Source: Atopsyche davidsoni (taxonomy: Eukaryota > Arthropoda > Insecta > Trichoptera > Hydrobiosidae). From it: 64,000 bases of DNA. Numbering within the stretch: the stretch's first letter is position 1; each line of letters begins with the position of its first letter. A program made the translations under genes and the position numbers. The notes below the pieces were generated by a model. That model did no database searches and was not told where the DNA came from. It saw nothing but the letters and a program-made list of their open reading frames with translations. Shown piece by piece: positions 51,257 to 62,290 of this stretch. The DNA lies in the NCBI GenBank assembly GCA_022113835.1, contig JAILWY010000014.1:6387501-6451500 (forward strand). Reading direction: 5' to 3'.

Positions 51257-51617
51257 ACTAGGCATATTTTTTCACACATTAAAAATGATTTAAAGAAACT
51301 CTCAGAAAAATATCATCGTGACTTGTGTAGGATTCGAACCTACATCTCGTGTGTAGATTATGATTGTTAAAAATTCTCAATTAACAGAGGTGACTCGTTA
51401 GTACAAGGGTCAGTACACCGGCCATGTAAGCTTGGAGATGTAGGTTCGAATCCTACACAAGTCACGATGATATTTTTCTGAGTTTCTTTAAATCATTTTC
51501 AATGTGTGAAAAAATATGACTAATAAGTAATATAAGCCTGTAAAGGTAATTAAGCCTGTAAAGATAATTATAACGCACTTGATCGACGTTCAATCCACAA
51601 AATAGACATATAAATTA
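51257..51617 (+). mobile_element. tRNA-headed inverted-repeat SINE, copy B
   Basis: Same family as the copy at 43.2 kb. The tRNA-like unit is 51390-51465 (76 bases) with a 6-bp acceptor-like stem GTGACT/AGTCAC, a D stem GTAC/GTAC, A box TAGTACAAGGG, and a canonical B box GGTTCGAATCC in the T arm. The inverted arms are longer, 51257-51348 against 51435-51522, because the left arm includes a reverse copy of the T arm (TAGGATTCGAACCTACATC). The tail has an 18-bp direct duplication (GCCTGTAAAGGTAATTAA-like, from 51535). AATAAATG on both sides (51249-51256, 51618-51625) is a likely but shorter target duplication. Confidence 0.7.
51390..51465 (+). ncRNA. tRNA-like pol III promoter unit of SINE copy B
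   Basis: 76 bases with acceptor-like, D and T stems and matches to both internal promoter boxes. The anticodon arm is poor (CCGGC/GCTTG, and A in place of the invariant T33), so it is a tRNA-derived SINE head and not a working tRNA gene. Confidence 0.55.
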
Positions 51618-51625
51618 AATAAATG

Positions 51626-54600
51626 CAAATATTGACATTAATATATGTAATATATGATAGCTACAATAAAAAAAACCATTCATAACAAAAAATATCAATT
51701 TTTATCAGTTTTACAGCATGTCAAGTTGGTTATGGTGACACAAACTCGTAATAGTAATATTAAATCAACCAAGCAATTTTTTACGTCTAAGCGTGTTTCA
51801 TTCTATAAATAATAATTTCATACTGCAAACTCAACAGATGATTCGTTTTAACAAGGATGCGGCGCCAGAAGGAGAAAATTATCTTTTGATGAACTAATCT
51901 CGACTTAATCTCAAAAAGAGTAATCGTACGAATAAAAAAGCAGACGCCCAAAAGAGGGGTAAAATAAATATTCACGAAACCGTCTGGATCAAAACCAACA
52001 ATGCCCGAGTTACGCACAAGAGATAATTTTAAAATATTGCAAATCGTTACTTAGGCCGAAATTTAAAAAAAAATCAAAGTGAAATTTATTTTTGTTCCGC
52101 GTTGAAAAATAAATAAGGAATTTTCTATAAATACAGATTTTCCAACTGATTACATTCTGAAGGTTCCTCATTGGCCCGTGTGAAGCTTATTTCGATAAAA
52201 AGGTATTCTCGAATATTCCAGGGAAAAAAACAATATTATTTTTTCTTGCAAAAAATATATTTTAATAAAACTGGATGAGATGTTACATTTCCGCGTACAT
52301 TTGGGTGATTTTATCAGTGGGTTTTTTCTCGTATGATATTTTTATACGAAGACAATCTTCATAATTTAATTACACATGAGAGCATCTAGAAACAGAGTAA
52401 TCCTAGAATTCTTGCAGTGACTGCTTTGTTTTTTAAGGCAGCGTCACATATCTATACTTAATAAATAAATTACACGAAATTAATACAATTATAAGTATTT
52501 AGCAAAACAATACGTTTTAACACATATTAAAATTTTTACATATTAAAAATATTATTTGTTTGCATTTGAAAACCTTTACTAGCACAAAAGTATTTTTAAA
52601 TAAGTCGAATGGATAAATAATTACACGCCATACTGTCACTCTAAAAAATTAAAATGTTTCTCGCGTTCAGAAAAACTTATCTGTCAAAATTATTTTTAAA
52701 TATTGTGTATAACGGCTACGTTTTATTTACTAATGGTTAATTTATGGTAAAATTATTTTTAAAAACTAAGCAACAATAAATTTGGCTACAAGATAAAGCT
52801 TAGGCGGTGACAGAGGCTGATAATACTCGCATACTCAATTATTGGGAAACTTTATGGGGTTAAATAGACGACGAATTTGTAAAGCTCGGTTTTCGTAGAG
52901 AGTGAACAAGGAAAGAACCAATCGTTAAACGAGATAAAAAAAAACATATTAGAGAAAATCGTACTGTTAGTTGGTTGCTTTTTATCATTTTCTTCAATTA
53001 ACGATGAGCAATATAAAGCTGATTGATATGTTTATATAAAAAAAATTCAATAAAGTGCTTAGAAAGAAGATTTAACTTTTTTAGGTGAACCTGCGTCCAG
53101 TAGCTCTAGCGAACGCACTCCGGCATCATACAGATGTGCTAAAGAGAGTTATAAATAAACAAATCCAAAATCTAGCGATTATAAATAGTAGCGATTAGAT
53201 TATATAGCCAGATAGATATTTTCGTATCGTGTCGAGTCCATTAAGCACGACCCACTCTCGTATTAAAAGGTAACAATATTGCGCCAATACTATCAGTCTC
53301 ATGTTAAATCCGATCGATTAACCCCAAAGAGCCGCCCGGCCGCTGGAGCAAGCCGTCAAACTGTGCGTGGAAAATAAAATACCCCGGGCGGAGCACTCCG
53401 GCCCGGGAACAAAGGCAGCGAGCTCCGGCTTGCGAGATATTTTAACATGGAGCATATTAAATAAACATAAAAAAGGCTTAGCTCGGGAAGTGGCCGATCT
53501 AATTCTGTACAAGTTAAGACGCCGTTTCTTCATCGTAAACTGTCGAAAAGTGCGTATTTTCCTGGATGTGCTTTGTTTAGTGTGCACTTTTGATTAAATG
53601 TTTTGTTTTGATGGTTGATATTAAATGAGTCAATAAAAACGTAAGAGCAGGCAATTTTGAGCTATCTAACATTTGAAGTTTCATTACGTTTATAATATTG
53701 GTTAAAGCGTTTATTATATTCATAAAATGTTTGAAGACTAAAATTATATGCACAATAACAAGAAAGTATAAAAGTTTGCTATTGACTGTGACATTTTTTT
53801 TGCCATTGCTTGCCATACAACAACTTTTGACATGGCGGAACTCTTACAGCATGCAGATATATTGCAAACAATAAAGGTCTAAGGGGTTTTGGAAGTATTG
53901 ACCGTCACTAAATTACCACTGTAAATAAGGACTGGGAAGGTTCGAGTGCTTTCTAAATAATATATAGAAGTTTTAATAAAATACTCTAGTAAGAGAGGTA
54001 ACAAACACACAGAAAATAATTAAATCCCGAGTTCGGCGCAGTAAATGACATAAGCTTCTCAATTTTATTGAGTTTTAATATAATCAAAGTCATTTTATTT
54101 GGCAAACATGATCTTTTACATAAAAAAATAGCACTAGACCTAAATATTTCTTGAAACCTCTTTGGAAACAGTAACCGATTAGCCGCCACACGTTCCTCGG
54201 CAGAGGAATGCACCGATCACCGTTACTGTTACTGCTCTCGGCGCCCTTTGTGATTGAAGAGGACTTCCAGGCTGGAACACGAGCGCCCTGAGTGATAGGT
54301 TATTTCAGCACTGGTGCCTTCGTTCTGGCTAAGCTTTTTGTATCCGACCCGGCTGAGGGATTTTTCGCTGGAAGAGCTATTGAGAAAAATGAGGGTACGG
54401 GCACGCCCCTGCGTTACCTTGCAAGTAGTCACGCCAAACTAAGCAATATTTCATAAGCCTTTAAGGCGAGAAGCTCCTTGAGATTTTGTAGCTGTTTACT
54501 GACTGTCGGTATATAATACAAATTTGAACTTTGATATTCGTGACATAGTGTGTTACTCAGAATGTTTCAAACGCTTTGTACATAGGCATTCCTTTTAAAT

Positions 54601-55000
54601 TAACTACCAAGAGATGACTGCTTTTGTGAGTACGATTACAGCTATTACACACATAACTTTAATTATAAAGCACAATATTTTATCAAGTTATTCAACTTTC
54701 ATACTTTTAAAATAATTGTAACTTTATAAACTGTTAAGTGGTCATAAAAACCAATAAAGAAATTTGAAATTATTAAAATAAGTCTAAAAAATTATTATGG
54801 TGGTTTTGGACAAAGTAGTAATAACAAGTAAAATTGTTATGTTCATTTCTCTAAAACATCATAAAAGAAAGTGAAATAAAAAATTAACACAACATACTAA
54901 GGAGGGACACTACTATTTTATTTTATTTTTTTGAGAATGAATGAACTTTTTCCAATCAAAGGCGTGGTCAAACTAAGCTAAATTTATTTATGTTTATATA
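51626..55000. other. Presumed Camta intron, 51.6-55 kb
   Basis: AT-rich with islands at 53090-53560 and 54180-54430. At 53091 a plus-strand acceptor-like TTTTTTAG is followed by 37 open codons; no family is recognised and it is not called. Confidence 0.4.
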
Positions 55001-55386
55001 ACGTAGAGCAAGGGTCCCCAACCTTTTTGCACCCAAGAGCACATTCTAGAATGCCGGTCGGGCGGCGGGCACCATATATTTTTTCAAGGTATATTTGTAG
55101 TTGGACATAGTCAATAATACATAAAATGCACAAAGAATATTTAATTCCCAAAATATAATTATAAAATATAATAATTACTATTTACATTTTAATGTAAAAT
55201 AATTAACAAGTATTTAATAATAGCATAAAAATTCTGGTAATTGGGTCAAATTGGAGCAAAAATGCAACGAATTATTACTTTTAATAACAACTTTAAAATG
55301 TACATCTATAGCTAAAAATTGTAAACGGGTTAAGATTTTAATGCACTAAGAATATTAAATTTTAATTTTAACTATCGTCCTATCTC

Positions 55387-55655
55387 AAAAATATCAGATA
55401 GACATTCACATAGCTCTCACCTCACTTGTACTACCGCAAAATTTTCAGATAGACTTTCTTATAGCTTTCTCCTCACTTTTATCAACGCAAAAATATCAGG
55501 GACATTTTCACATAGCTTTCTTCTCACTTTTTCTACCGCAAAAATATCAGATAGACTTTCAAATAGCTTTCTTCTCACTTTTATCAACGCAAAAATATCA
55601 GAGACACTTTCACGTAGCTTTCTCCTCACCTGTTCTACCGCAAAAATATCAGATT
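55387..55655 (-). repeat. 51-bp minisatellite, partly open as coding sequence
   Basis: About five tandem copies of a 51-bp unit (CGCAAAAATATCAG...CTCACTTTT on the plus strand). On the minus strand four units stay open as a 73-codon frame (55459-55680) starting MEKLLNKYKSDIFAV, with a 17-residue repeat of the form SDIFAVEKVRRKL(C/R)E. Units alternate between AVE(K/Q)V and ALIKV, so the real higher-order unit is a dimer. The frame is stopped by TAA in the fifth unit. No function is recognised; it may be a remnant of a hAT-encoded basic coil or chance openness of a unit divisible by three. Confidence 0.75.
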
Positions 55656-55979
55656 TATATTTATTCAGCAACTTTTCCATCTAGTATGTGAACAATATCG
55701 TGAAGGCATTATTAGAGGGCGTTATTACAGAGACGAAGACAAACCAAACTACACCCATTAGATGCTATTTCAACAGGCTTATATATGATTTTCTGGAAAA
55801 AATTATTATTTTGAAAATATAACGATATATTTTTTTTCGCATATATTTATCTGTTTAATTACTGAATATTCTTTTTTTCGTAACATTTTATTGTAAACTT
55901 AAATATTTTTTTATCGTGGTTGCACATCGTTGGGCACACGTAAAACGGTCGGCGGGCGCCATGGTGCTTGCGGGCATAG

Positions 55980-56013
55980 GGTTGGGGACCACTGACGTCA
56001 GTGGTCCCCAACC
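55980..56013. repeat. Perfect 34-bp palindrome at the hAT right end
   Basis: GGTTGGGGACCACTGAC is followed directly by its exact reverse complement, with no loop. It consists of the element's right terminal repeat joined head-to-head with another copy. Followed by CTACGTAG-type short palindromes before the target duplication. Confidence 0.9.
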
Positions 56014-56035
56014 GCTACGTAGGTTCTACGTAGAG

Positions 56036-59000
56036 CAAAGGAATAAAACCAATTTGTTAAAAAAATGATTATCAATATAAATTATTTACGCCTTTAACTT
56101 AAATAATCTAAATACAAAAACTACGCAAAGCCTGATCGATGAGTGAGATTTTTTTAGATTTTTGAAATCAACATTAGTTAAATTATGAATATTTTATATA
56201 AGGGTTAGCTGTTTACCACAAAATATGAAATTTAATACAAAATTATAGATTCTTAGTCATTTATTTTATTATTAAATAAATGTACCTCACAATGCCTGAG
56301 GATTCTGATTGCCTTTCATCGTGGCCGAGTTCGACAAACAATTTTCGCTATACAAAGCCCGAACATCGCTACAGCGATTACAATTTCTTTTGAGGGCTAC
56401 GGATTATTCACTAATGATAGCTAGGGGATGGATCGGGAATAAGGGTTGCTAACTCGCCCCTAATTTTCTGAATATCAAAAAACTTGTTTCCCATAAAAAA
56501 AAATATTCACACTATACCCAACAATGCAGTCTCATTTTGCAAATATTACAAATTCCAATTGAAAGCTTTTACTAAGCGAAGCCAACGTTTGGTCGTGTGA
56601 GAATTTATTTATGAATAAATGTAAATATAGCTGGGCATAATTACTATATTATATAAAAAGACGTATGTATAAACTAGCATCTTGATGAAATATTTTTTTT
56701 AAATATCCAATCAATTGATAAGATGATATTTTCTACTGTTATGGCATAAAACGAGTAAAACCTATGCATTTGTTTTCCTTCTTAGTACAAAAGTACGCAC
56801 AAAAATTTTCTTATAATAGTAAATTTATTCCGTATTCAATTTCTTTATCTTCCAATTTTATTTGACCATATTTTTCCAGTATTTCAATATTCAGGCCAGA
56901 ATGGCAACCCTTTCAGTTTCGCTGTGGGAGGGGGGGATGATCTTATTTAAGATAAATTTGGACGTTGCTCCAGGCATTGAAACCGAGGAAATAAACGATT
57001 TGCCAACAGAACGGCTTGTATTTCTCATTATGTATTTGAAAGGCTATCTTAACAAGTGATTGCGGGAAAAACTAGGTTCTTGCGTAATATGGTATATCCA
57101 ATGCTGTTTTATGCGAAGGCTTGCCTTAATTGTTGATGATTACCACTGAACTGATTAAATGCTATACATATATCTTAATTTATGCGAAGTATTTCTATCT
57201 TTCAATTATTGAAAAAAAACATTTTATTTTGTAAGTAAGCTATGAGATATGTTTTACTCGAAAATAAACTTACAATTACAAATATAAGCCTACAGGAAAG
57301 AATGACAGGAATAAAGGTTTTATTATGATAAAATATATTAATTTATAAACACTCCATGAACGGATGCGTGACTCATTTCATAAGATTTTTTTTTATTAAA
57401 AGTTTTAATAACAGATATTAAAAAATCTATCAAGATCAATTTAAATTATTTACAAGCTCACGTTAGGTTTTCGCATAAACGATATTTCTCATTGATGAAA
57501 AAAAAAATAAAGCTATCGTTAAAATCAAAGCAGCGCGTAAAAAGTACCATCAAAATAAACTTAATTATCACTTAAAAATAAGTTTCCTTGTGTAATTAAG
57601 CAACAGCAATATTCATAAACAAGCAAAGAAGATTCCAAACATAATCACGAAGCAAATCTCAATAGCAGGGCGAAACAAAGCGAGGCGACGTGAATATTCC
57701 GGCCTAAATATCTCAGGGAATTACTCGGCGGCGTCTCTCAGCTCGGAGGTCTAACTTGCAAACTCGCCTTGTGTTTTTGCCCCTGAAATTGAGTCTTCAA
57801 GCTTCTTTGGGGGGCTCCCAGGCGGTCTGAGGGCCCGGCTGCCCGCGGCGGCACCTCTAAAGGCCTGGGCCCCGCGCGCAAAGAGCAGATCTACTTTATC
57901 TATTAAGATTCTGACTTTAGAAGTGCGCAGTAAAGAAAGAATTTTACCCACGTAAATAATTATTTTTAAAAGTTTAAGAGCTTCGAAGTGGTAAGGCAAG
58001 ACTTAGAAGAGGGGAGTAACCGCAGCTTACATAAAACTATTTACTAATGTGAAATATGCACAGATGAAAATGTAATGTTATTTGTTGGAATAGCATATCT
58101 AACTAAATAGTAAACAAAACTCCGGTCGCGAAAACGTATGGGTTTATCGCTATGAAGGCCATTTTGAAAAACATCGATTGATAATAAAATATGGGTCTGT
58201 CTCGTTTAAAACGGGCATACAGTCAACCTAACTGTGTTTATTAACTATTTACTTCTCCCTTGCACCACATACCATATATGTGAACAAATTTCTGTCTCTG
58301 AGCATTCACCAACACTACGTTTTATACGCTTTAGTTACTATTCTATATATTTTTATTTGTAATTTAAATATTCGGATAGTTCCAACAAAAAACAAAACGA
58401 TCTACACTGTCCAATAGAGTTTTGCTTTCTGTCGGGCCCGTCCGTTTCATCCCTTAACTTGCTACCCTTAGTCCAACTTAGTCAATTTAACTTGCCTAAT
58501 GCCCGTCTGTTTCGAGGGGCTCCGGGTTCTGCTCCCAGAACAATGCGTGTCATTAGGACACGAGGAATTTGCTACATGTCTCATGTCCTGGCGAATAATA
58601 AACCTCTCGCTTAAGGGAGGACGCTGCGCCCTGCAAGTATTCCGAAGGGAGCCGCGGGGGCTGTTGTTTGGAGCGAGTCGCGATGTCAAAGCGAGGGATT
58701 TGTTTAGAAAATTTGAAGTTTGTATGTACTTCGTGGTCGTTGGAATGTAAACATGCGTTTCAATGTGCTTTATTTTTTTATTTTTAAACCTCAGATAAAA
58801 TTATACACACACATAAGATTTTCAAGTTAAGTATTAACAACAGTTTGAAAACAGTGAATTTCTCAATATGTTACGTCAAAGACAAAAATTACTATGCGAT
58901 TATAGTACATATATAAGTACAATTTTTAACGCGTATTCAAGTGACCGACAATTTGAATTCTCAGCAGCTAATTTTACAAAACTTATCCAGATTATTGTTT

Positions 59001-59163
59001 TCTGAATTAAAAATTACAATTTCAAAGAACCATTTTAAGCCCTTCTATTCATTTAACCTCAACCAATGTCAGGTATTTTCCGTTTGATCCCTTAGAAATT
59101 ACATGTCGTGACATGTCCAGTAGAAAATAACTATAGTTAAATGTAACTGATGAAGGTTCCTAC
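56036..59163. other. Presumed Camta intron, next to the CG-1 exon
   Basis: Begins at the donor GTAGG of the CG-1 exon at its right edge. Islands at 56290-56460, 57640-57880 and 58420-58720 in AT-rich DNA. No further CG-1 coding sequence was found. Confidence 0.45.
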
Positions 59164-59255
59164 CTCATTGGTGTTCCACCTGTGTCGTTGTATTGGGAAA
59201 TTTTCTGCCTTCGGTAGCGTCTCCAGGTTCTCGGGTAGTTTGATTGGTTCGCCAT
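59164..59255 (-). CDS. Camta: Camta exon encoding the start of the CG-1 DNA-binding domain
   Basis: A 92-base exon on the minus strand with acceptor TTTCTTTAG and donor GAG|GTAGG. After the split Asp codon it encodes 30 residues, GEPIKLPENLETLPKAENFP then IQRHRWNTNE. This is the hallmark opening of the CG-1 domain of calmodulin-binding transcription activators, nuclear Ca2+/calmodulin-responsive transcription factors. The exon ends in phase 0 exactly where family members continue EIAAxLI. The next exon (rest of CG-1, with the KKRKDGKTTREDHMKLK stretch in the family) was looked for on the minus strand to the left and not found, implying a very long intron. Identification rests on remembered family motifs. 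Confidence 0.85.
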
Positions 59256-60015
59256 CTAAAGAAAAAATTTAGTTATTTAAATTAAATGCTAATCTATTTT
59301 AAAAGGCTTAACTTATGACATAAATTTTAAAACGCTCTACACACGCTGCGAGACAACTGATAACCGAATAGTTACTAGCCAATAGTGTCCTTTTCTGGGT
59401 TAATTAATTAGAATAAACCATGAAAAGCACCCTAAACCAAGGAACGCTATTAGTTTATACCAAATAGGTTGCAAGTTGTGACTCTGCGTGTGTAGCAGGC
59501 TCAACATTTTCTCTCAATCTTAAAAATTATAAAGTATGAAGTATTTGTATTGAAGTTTTTCGTTTCACAATGCGCATGTTTTATAACATTAAATTGTTTA
59601 TTTTTGATAATAAATGTTATCAAAGTATATTTCAAAGACCGGCCTAAATACATAAAATTATCGCTGAGCAATTACGACTCAAAACAAAATTTAAGTTGAA
59701 ATGTACGAAAACTGTCAAATATTGTATCTGTTTTAGCGAAACAATATGTTTAAACCACAACATGACCGATTAAATAGTAAATATATTTAAATGTTTTATC
59801 GAGGTCAAAGATAAAAATGTAAATACATGTGGACTATTTGCAACGTTATATCATAAGAGTCATCTTTGACAAGTCATCGACGTTATATCTGAACAAGTCA
59901 TTTATTTAACTGAAACAGGTGCAAGCCCATTACGAGTACATCGGTTTGTAATAAATTGTTGGGTAAAAAAATTTAGCCGAGAATTCTCGGACAGAAGTTG
60001 AAGGTCTTAACTTAC
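59256..60015 (-). other. Camta intron between the two recognised exons
   Basis: A 760-base AT-rich intron with donor GTAAG at its 5' end and acceptor TTTTTTCTTTAG at its 3' end, phase 1. No other feature is seen in it. Confidence 0.7.
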
Positions 60016-60069
60016 CATTTTTTGTAAATATCTTGATAGTGATCGATACGTCATCATCCGTCGAACTCA
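60016..60069 (-). CDS. Camta: Camta internal exon just before the CG-1 domain
   Basis: A 54-base exon bounded on the minus strand by an acceptor (TTGTCTTCCTAG) and a strong donor (ATG|GTAAG). It enters with two bases of a split codon, then reads SSTDDDVSITIKIFTKN, and leaves one base (G) that joins the next exon's AT to make an Asp codon. Joined to the exon at 59164-59255 the frame runs KNDGEPIKLPENLETLP, the known lead-in to the CG-1 domain of insect CAMTA proteins. The in-frame codons upstream of the acceptor include a stop (TGA), so this is a spliced exon and not a start exon. Earlier exons are not identified. Confidence 0.75.
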
Positions 60070-61273
60070 CTAGGAAGACAAATGCTCAAGGCTGTCGGCA
60101 CGCCTCGGCACAATGCACCCAAGATGGATATGAATAAAAACAATTCACTATCACGTATTTCAATTAAACTTCAGATTTTGTGTTGGGATATTTTTATTTC
60201 TTATTTTCCTTCGTAGAGGTGGCGAAAACCGTGACATGTTAAACTCATTACGGAACGTAGAGTCAATTTCGTGCATGAATTTTGTATCATACTAAGTACA
60301 ATAAAAAATAAATACATCTAAAATTAATTCATAACTAATGATTTTAAATAATATATATATTTTTATAAATATTTAATTCTGGTTAATTCAATGCAAATGA
60401 GAATAAATACCAATATATTTTTAAGTTTCTGTAAGTTCTATCAGAGGCAAGACAGGGAACTTCAATACTTTATATTTGCAGCAAAAACAAAATTTTAATG
60501 CCAATAAAAAAATAGCTTATATACAAAGAAGAGTTCGGTAGATCGTCGTATCGATCGTCGATCGTAGAAATGTCGATGTGTGTGTATTTTTTTATGCATA
60601 ATACATATAATTAAACATAAGACGTGTCATTTGTTATTTTTTGCATAATGTGATATATTAAGAAGAAAAATCTTATTGTAAGGATTTATGAATGGAAATA
60701 ACTTTTTTTTTAATTTGATTTATTATTTTTTTGTAAAACACAATTACAATAAACAATGTTTGTTCACTCCCAACTTTTTACGGAAATGTAATATAAACCT
60801 ATACAAAATCATATATAAATATTTTTATCAATTTACAATAAGTTTTAAGTATAAAAAAATAAATAAGTATATATTTACAAGAGAAAAAAGTTATATCATT
60901 ATTCTAATCGTAGTTTGTTCACTCACTTCGCTCGTCAATTAAATGTACGTAAATACAATTTAGGTACATTGAAAAAAATATATTTTAAACTTTGTTGTCA
61001 AGAATATAAAACATAAAATATTAAAAATAATTTAAATATAAAAAAGAAGATAACTCGATAAATACGAATGAAGTGTAACTTAAGAGACTGGAATAAAGTG
61101 CCGGGAATTTGAAGTGTCGTTTAACTTCTGAAGATAAGATATTTCACACACGCTTGCTTCAAATAAAATGACGTAATTAGTAATGATTGCGCTAAGCACT
61201 TAGTTCCCGACGTGTTGTCGAAGCAAAACAAATATAATTGACTAAATTTGAAGCAGCCGACTATGCGAGAAGT
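60070..61273. other. Spacer between Camta exon and SLC35B4 3' end
   Basis: AT-rich sequence with no supported gene. A moderately GC-rich patch at 60060-60130 abuts the Camta exon acceptor. Around 60530-60575 there is a short cluster of overlapping GATCGTCG/CGATCG motifs. The Camta transcript must cross or start within this interval or upstream of it, because the exon at 60016-60069 begins with a splice acceptor. Confidence 0.5.
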
Positions 61274-62284
61274 TTATTTCACCTTCTGTTTTTCCGGCTG
61301 AGGTAAAACAGCAGCAACCATTTTTTGCAGGATCTCCGTGAATATCAGAGTTCCAAAGAACACGAGGAGAGTTCCGACCCAGTGCGCGATCGTGAAGGGA
61401 TTTCTAAAATAAATAATGGAGATGATGAGCGACACGAACTTCCGCAAGGTAACGGTCAAGGTCACGGTAAGCGAAGCGCACTCCGTGGTGAGCACGTACA
61501 CGCTGCCTATGCACATGAACTGAGTCAAGACGTTGGCCAGCAAGTACACCCTGGCGGTAGGCATCCCCATGAAGGACAACATAGGAATCGTCTCGCCGCT
61601 GATTTCCCAGTGCTGCCACAGGTTGGATCCTAGAAACCCGAAGAGTGGCAGCGGAAGAGCGTGGGTGTAGAAGAGAGCTTCCCAGGGAAACTTTCCGTGC
61701 TTTTGGTAGAGGGTCTCTTGGAAAATTCCCATCCGCGCCGACAAAAAGAGCGCAAAGGTCAAGATTGCGATGCCAACAGCCCACCAAAAGATGTCCATCG
61801 GTCGGAGAGCTGCCTCTTCTTCTGCCGTTCTGTTTTCTGAGCCGTGGGCTTTCACTTCCGTTCCCGACTGGATGGTGCATATCACGATTCCTGCCGTTAT
61901 CATGATCACTGATAAATACTTCAATGGCGTGTATGACTTCTTGAGAATGACGATTCCCATCACCATGTTGGCCATTAGCGACCCCGCTCGAAAGATCATA
62001 TGCAGGGGCATCGGAATGTTGAAGTCGAAAGCGTAATTGTTGGCGACGCTAGTCAGAAAGAAGAATATCACTAGAGCAAAGTAGTCCTTCATGGGAATCT
62101 GTCTCTTTTCCGTTCCAAACTTGGAAGTGAAGATGAAGCCGTACACAGCGATAAAGGCAAACTGGAGAAAGGTGAGGAGGTTTCCGCACCCTGGATCTTC
62201 CTTCACGAGCAACTCCAGAAAGATGACATTAGAGCAGCAACCAACAAACACGCCGGCGATGGCCAGCGTCGCTTTGACGTTCAT
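61274..62284 (-). CDS. SLC35B4: SLC35B4/Efr-type nucleotide-sugar transporter, complete
   Basis: A 336-residue, strongly hydrophobic protein with about ten predicted membrane segments, matching the usual length of the SLC35B4 family (UDP-xylose/UDP-GlcNAc transporter in mammals; the Drosophila member Efr is an ER GDP-fucose transporter). Recognisable family stretches are GCCSNVIFLELLVKEDPG near residue 15, FNIPMPLHMIFRAGSLMANM near 88-107, and the LTTECASLTVTL...TLRKFVSL region near 262-285, followed by IIYFRNPF and HWVGT. The C-terminus ends KQKVK, a KxKxx dilysine signal typical of ER retrieval, so an ER/Golgi location is inferred. The ATG is preceded by a good splice acceptor six bases upstream, which supports this start and an untranslated first exon. 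An AATAAA overlaps the stop codon. The substrate cannot be decided from sequence alone. The overlapping reading frames on the other strand are shadows. Confidence 0.95.
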   Translation of the reverse strand: MNVKATLAIAGVFVGCCSNVIFLELLVKEDPGCGNLLTFLQFAFIAVYGFIFTSKFGTEKRQIPMKDYFALVIFFFLTSVANNYAFDFNIPMPLHMIFRAGSLMANMVMGIVILKKSYTPLKYLSVIMITAGIVICTIQSGTEVKAHGSENRTAEEEAALRPMDIFWWAVGIAILTFALFLSARMGIFQETLYQKHGKFPWEALFYTHALPLPLFGFLGSNLWQHWEISGETIPMLSFMGMPTARVYLLANVLTQFMCIGSVYVLTTECASLTVTLTVTLRKFVSLIISIIYFRNPFTIAHWVGTLLVFFGTLIFTEILQKMVAAVLPQPEKQKVK

Positions 62285-62290
62285 CTTGGA

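Larger units (their letters stand above)
55009..56027. mobile_element. Non-autonomous hAT-like element
   Basis: The left end CAAGGGTCCCCAACC and the inner right end GGTTGGGGACCACTG (55980-55994) are imperfect inverted repeats of the CAG(N)GGTCCCCAACC type seen in many hAT elements. The octamer ACGTAGAG occurs immediately left (55001-55008) and at 56028-56035, giving an 8-bp target duplication as expected for hAT. The right end carries an extra 33 bp containing an inverted copy of the end itself. No transposase sequence remains; the interior is AT-rich with a 51-bp minisatellite. Confidence 0.75.

Noticed and set aside
53091..53200. Acceptor-like site followed by 37 open codons on the plus strand
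   Set aside because: No downstream or upstream partner exon and no recognised protein; chance is sufficient.
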